NCBI GenBank assembly: GCA_044359525.1
Contig: JBIKLY010000065.1
Location: 1 to 20,668 of the forward strand
Direction: 5' to 3'
Source of the DNA: CAJBIL01 sp044359525
GTDB taxonomy: Bacteria > Pseudomonadota > Gammaproteobacteria > Burkholderiales > Rhodocyclaceae
Length of the DNA: 20,668 nt
The position numbers and the translations under genes were made by a program. Under the pieces are notes generated by a model. That model was not told where the DNA came from. It ran no database searches and saw only the letters and a program-made list of their open reading frames with translations. Shown in pieces: positions 17,877 to 20,668 of this stretch (position 1 is its first letter; each line of letters starts with the position of its first letter).

Positions 17877-18879
17877 AATCAATACTGAGCGAGCTTCGTG
17901 CCTTGAGCGATTTTTCCAGAACCTGCAGACCCTGGGTGACGCTAATTGCAGGCTCATAGCCGAGATCGCGTTTGGCTGCCGAAATGTCATACCAGTGCGC
18001 AGTGGCGAGTTGTTTGGCAACGAAGCGGGTCATCAGGGGTTCATCCTGCCGGTTCAGCGCCCGCCAGATGATTTCCATAACGAAACCGATGGCATAGGCG
18101 GCTTTCGGCGAGATGGATTTTTCGCAGGGCGGTAGCCCCCCGGCTTTCAGCATCCCGTTGATCAGATCCCGTTGCGGGATCGGTTCGCCCTGCGTGATGA
18201 AGTAGGCCTTGCCTGCGCAGCCAGCTCCCGGCGCGACGCGATCCAGCGCCAGTAAATGCGCATCGACGGCATTGTCGATGAAAATCGAATCGATTCGTTT
18301 CAGCCCCTTGCCCACCAGTCGTAAACGTCCGGCTTTGCCGCGCGCCAGGATGCGGGCGGTTAGCTGGGGATCGTCCGGGCCCCAGATGAGATGCGGCCGG
18401 AGGATCACGACGCCGAGTTCCGGCCCGTTGGCGGCAAGGACCAGGCGTTCGGCTTCGGCCTTGGTGGCCGGATAGGCTGTCTCAAAATGGGTGGCCAGCG
18501 GCGCGCTTTCGTCGACGCCCTCGACGTCGCCGCCGGCGTGGATGACCGACGGTGTACTGGTATAAACGAGTCGCCGGATGCCGTTCTTGGCGCAAGCCTC
18601 AAGCACATTGCGCGTACCCAGTACGTTGGCGCGATAGTAATCCGCGCAGGGGCCCCAGACACCCGTCTTGGCGGCGATGTGGATGACGGCGTCACACCCC
18701 TTTGCCGCCTGGATGACGGCATCCCGGTCCGCGAGATCGGCGCGGACGATGTCCACGCCCAGCTCACGCAGGGCAGGTGAGTCCTGGCGCTGCAGGCTGC
18801 GCACGACTTCGCCACGGGCCACGAGGCGGCGCACCACGGCGCCACCGAGAAAGCCGCTGCCGCCGGTGACCAGAATCAC
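17875..18879 (-). CDS. oleD: OleD, NAD(P)H-dependent 2-alkyl-3-oxoalkanoate reductase
   Basis: This 334-residue extended short-chain dehydrogenase reduces the 2-alkyl-3-keto acid made by OleA to the 2-alkyl-3-hydroxy acid in head-to-head olefin biosynthesis. Seen directly: an N-terminal Rossmann loop TGGSGFLG (5-12), a YTSTPS motif (106-111), the active-site YPATK (Tyr136, Lys140), and a C-terminal region that fits the 3-beta-hydroxysteroid-dehydrogenase/OleD family. The length is normal for OleD. The start is GTG 18879, which overlaps the oleC stop (GTGA) and has AAGGA 8 bases upstream inside oleC, so the two are translationally coupled. A different sterol- or sugar-type epimerase is possible from this gene alone, but the oleC partner makes OleD the better reading. 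Confidence 0.88.
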   Translation of the reverse strand: MILVTGGSGFLGGAVVRRLVARGEVVRSLQRQDSPALRELGVDIVRADLADRDAVIQAAKGCDAVIHIAAKTGVWGPCADYYRANVLGTRNVLEACAKNGIRRLVYTSTPSVIHAGGDVEGVDESAPLATHFETAYPATKAEAERLVLAANGPELGVVILRPHLIWGPDDPQLTARILARGKAGRLRLVGKGLKRIDSIFIDNAVDAHLLALDRVAPGAGCAGKAYFITQGEPIPQRDLINGMLKAGGLPPCEKSISPKAAYAIGFVMEIIWRALNRQDEPLMTRFVAKQLATAHWYDISAAKRDLGYEPAISVTQGLQVLEKSLKARSSLSID

Positions 18880-20552
18880 GAGAGTTTTCCTTGTGCCCAG
18901 AGCGCCAGTTTTTCGCGGCCGATCTTGGCGTTATGGCGGATATCTACGGGGAAGCCCGGGTGAATCAGGAAATGCGTGATGCCGCGGGTCGGTGCGAATT
19001 TTGCACCCATTGCCTGTAGCGATTCAAAAAGCGTTTGCCCGGTCACACCGGCCCCGGAACGGGCTTCCTGATCGAGTTCGACGCAAACAACCGGAACGCG
19101 CACGCCAGCGATAGTCGCGCTGACCAGCGCGGTGCGGAAGACGCCAGGATGCGTGTTGAAAATCTCTTCGACCGGCGCTGAAAAGAGTGTCCTGTCGGCC
19201 AGTTCGACGCGGTGCGATTTGCGCCCGCAGAACCACAGCCGGCCCTCGACATCAAAATAGCCGACATCGCCCATGCGATGCACGGTCTGCCCTGCGCGGT
19301 CGATCTTGGCCAGCCGGGTCGCTTCGGGGCGGCCGAAATAGGCTTGGGTTACGGTCGGGCCGAGCACGGTGATTTCACCCACTTCGCCGACCGGCATCTC
19401 GCGCACCTGCGACCACGCAGGCAGCGCGGTATCCGTGATTTCGATGATCCGCACATCATTGGGTGCGACGACGCGACCGACGCAGACGCCGGCCCCGGCG
19501 TTCGTCAATTCCCGGGTATTTGAAAGGATCTCCCGGCTGCCGATGCTGGCAACGGGCAGGACTTCCGTCGCGCCGTAGGGCGTAAAAATCTCCCCTGCCG
19601 GCGACAGCATGCGGTGCATCCGTTCCAGCGTTACGGCAGGCACCGGTGCGCCGGCTGACAGCACGCGTTTGACGCTCGGCCATTGCACGCCATTCTGCAC
19701 ACCGTGGCGCGCGACAGTGTTCAAGAGGGCCGGCGAGGCGAAAACGTTGGTGACTCCCCAGTCTTCGATGGCCGCCCTGATTTTTTCAGGGTCGGCACTG
19801 GCCGGGCGGGTGAAATCCATCTCCGGAACGATGGTCGTCATGCCCAGCGCGGGGTCGAACAGGGCGAATAGCGGGAAAGTCGGCAGGTCGATTTCACCGG
19901 GTTCGATGCCATAGGTTTCACGGATCAGATCGACCTGAGCCATGAAATTTCCGTGACTGTAAATGACGCCCTTGGCGACGCCGGTGCTGCCGCTGGTGAA
20001 CAGAATCGCTGCCGTTTCATCGGCCCGTGTATGTTCCAGAAACGGGCCGCTGCTCTTGGTCGCAGCGATTACCTTGGCCAACGTTGTTCCGCCCCAGAAC
20101 CAGCGCGGCCCCACCGTAACGAGGTGACGGATGCTGTGGCGCCCCCAGCCGAGCAAGATGCGCGCGGCATGGGCGGCCGGAATGCCGATGAAGGCCTCCG
20201 GCGCCACTTCAGCCAGGCAGGCCTTGAGCTGTTTTACCCCGAGGCCGGGGTCGATCATTACCGGCACGATGCCGGCTTTGAACAGGGCAAAGGTCAGCGC
20301 GAAAAACTCAAGGCTGGGTTTGACCATCAGCACGGTACGCATGCCGCACGACAGTCCGTACGCCTGCAACCCGCGGGCAATTACGTCGCTTTGCTCGTCG
20401 AGTTGCTGATAGGTCAGGCGGGCGTAGGTACGGCGACCTTCGCGGTCATTCCCGGTGGGGAAAACCACCGCCAGCGTCTGCGGCTGCAGACGCGCCATTC
20501 GCGGCAAGGCGGAAGCGATATTGCAGACGCCGGAATCGTTGCCGTCGTTCAT
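18876..20552 (-). CDS. oleC: OleC, ATP-dependent beta-lactone synthetase
   Basis: This 558-residue member of the acyl-adenylating (ANL) superfamily, in the olefin pathway, activates the 2-alkyl-3-hydroxy acid made by OleD and closes it to a cis-beta-lactone, which OleB then decarboxylates to an alkene. Motifs are complete: P-loop TSGSTGVAKG (186-195), YGATE (326-330), GDVGYFD (429-434) with the ribose-binding Asp429, and the end motif DIRHNAKIGREKLALW with catalytic Lys543, which I recognise as OleC-like rather than from an ordinary fatty acyl-CoA ligase. The length matches OleC. ATG 20552 has no clear Shine-Dalgarno sequence but leaves a normal N-terminus before the domain. It is first of the two ole genes seen; oleA and oleB would have to lie beyond the window end or elsewhere. 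Confidence 0.9.
   Translation of the reverse strand: MNDGNDSGVCNIASALPRMARLQPQTLAVVFPTGNDREGRRTYARLTYQQLDEQSDVIARGLQAYGLSCGMRTVLMVKPSLEFFALTFALFKAGIVPVMIDPGLGVKQLKACLAEVAPEAFIGIPAAHAARILLGWGRHSIRHLVTVGPRWFWGGTTLAKVIAATKSSGPFLEHTRADETAAILFTSGSTGVAKGVIYSHGNFMAQVDLIRETYGIEPGEIDLPTFPLFALFDPALGMTTIVPEMDFTRPASADPEKIRAAIEDWGVTNVFASPALLNTVARHGVQNGVQWPSVKRVLSAGAPVPAVTLERMHRMLSPAGEIFTPYGATEVLPVASIGSREILSNTRELTNAGAGVCVGRVVAPNDVRIIEITDTALPAWSQVREMPVGEVGEITVLGPTVTQAYFGRPEATRLAKIDRAGQTVHRMGDVGYFDVEGRLWFCGRKSHRVELADRTLFSAPVEEIFNTHPGVFRTALVSATIAGVRVPVVCVELDQEARSGAGVTGQTLFESLQAMGAKFAPTRGITHFLIHPGFPVDIRHNAKIGREKLALWAQGKLS
18888..18892 (-). promoter_or_regulatory. Ribosome binding site deciding the GTG start of oleD
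   Basis: AAGGA on the minus strand lies inside the last oleC codons, 8 bases before GTG 18879. It supports the unusual start codon and coupling to oleC. Confidence 0.65.
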
Positions 20553-20592
20553 GCGGAATGCTCAGAGGTTGTGAAAAAAAGCTTTAACCCCT

Positions 20593-20668
20593 ACCGCAGA
20601 GGCGCAGAGGCGCAGAGAAAACGCAGAGAAACCCAACGGCCTTAAAAGGTCTTCTCTGCGAAACCTCT
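20593..20668. repeat. Palindromic CGCAGAGG-type repeat upstream of oleC, cut by window end
   Basis: The left arm at 20593-20630 consists of about 9-bp units (accgcagaggcgcagagg...), followed by a core with CCTTAAAAGG and the beginning of the complementary right arm (ttctctgcg, 20652-20660). The rest lies outside the window. The arms match those of the 6998-7114 element apart from a consistent CAAAG-to-CAGAG change, while the core is different. It lies about 40 bp upstream of the oleC start, where an oleB-oleC junction or the operon leader would be expected. Confidence 0.75.

Noticed and set aside
17016..17888. Plus-strand open frame of 290 codons opposite the DinD-like gene
   Set aside because: Antisense to a gene with a good ribosome binding site and family resemblance; no motif of its own.

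Overview
The window is GC-rich, densely coding bacterial DNA. It holds two lipid-biosynthesis loci facing each other, with a short disturbed stretch between them. A betaproteobacterium (Rhodocyclales-like) seems most likely from codon and GC style, the palindromic CGCAAAGG-type intergenic repeats and the ole genes. This is inference; no rRNA or other marker gene is present, and a deltaproteobacterial or myxobacterial source is not excluded.

Bases 1-16742 (+ strand) carry most of a polyunsaturated-fatty-acid (PUFA) synthase operon. The first gene, cut by the window start, is a PfaA/Pfa2-type megasynthase: KS-MAT-five tandem ACPs-KR-DH. The second, a complete 2969-residue protein, is PfaC/Pfa3-type: KS-CLF-AT-(double-hotdog DH)x2-PKS-type DH-AGPAT-like acyltransferase. 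The third is a Sfp-type phosphopantetheinyl transferase that would activate the ACPs. The AT inside the PfaC-type protein, the C-terminal acyltransferase and the lack of a PfaB gene match the terrestrial (myxobacterial) PUFA synthase layout rather than the marine Shewanella/Photobacterium one. The enoyl reductase (PfaD/Pfa1) is not in the window and is expected upstream of base 1. A palindromic repeat of about 117 bp separates the two synthase genes and supplies the ribosome binding site of the second.

Bases 16743-17874 form a seam. A minus-strand Bro-N/DinD-like gene ends with an ATGA overlap into a 36-codon ORF. The first eight residues of that ORF (MNEAETRA) look like the start of a type I restriction HsdR subunit, and the rest runs into sequence antisense to the PPTase gene. 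This suggests a deletion or insertion junction between an old restriction-modification locus and the PUFA operon. The roughly 250 bp upstream of the DinD-like gene contains no convincing gene, only an inverted-repeat structure at the end of oleD.

Bases 17875-20552 (- strand) encode OleD and OleC, translationally coupled (GTGA overlap). In the long-chain olefin pathway OleA joins two acyl chains head to head, OleD reduces the beta-keto acid, OleC makes a beta-lactone and OleB decarboxylates it. OleA and OleB are not in the window; they may lie beyond base 20668. A second copy of the palindromic repeat family lies just upstream of oleC and is cut by the window end. PUFA synthase next to ole genes raises the possibility of polyunsaturated olefin production, but the convergent arrangement and the seam leave chance adjacency open.
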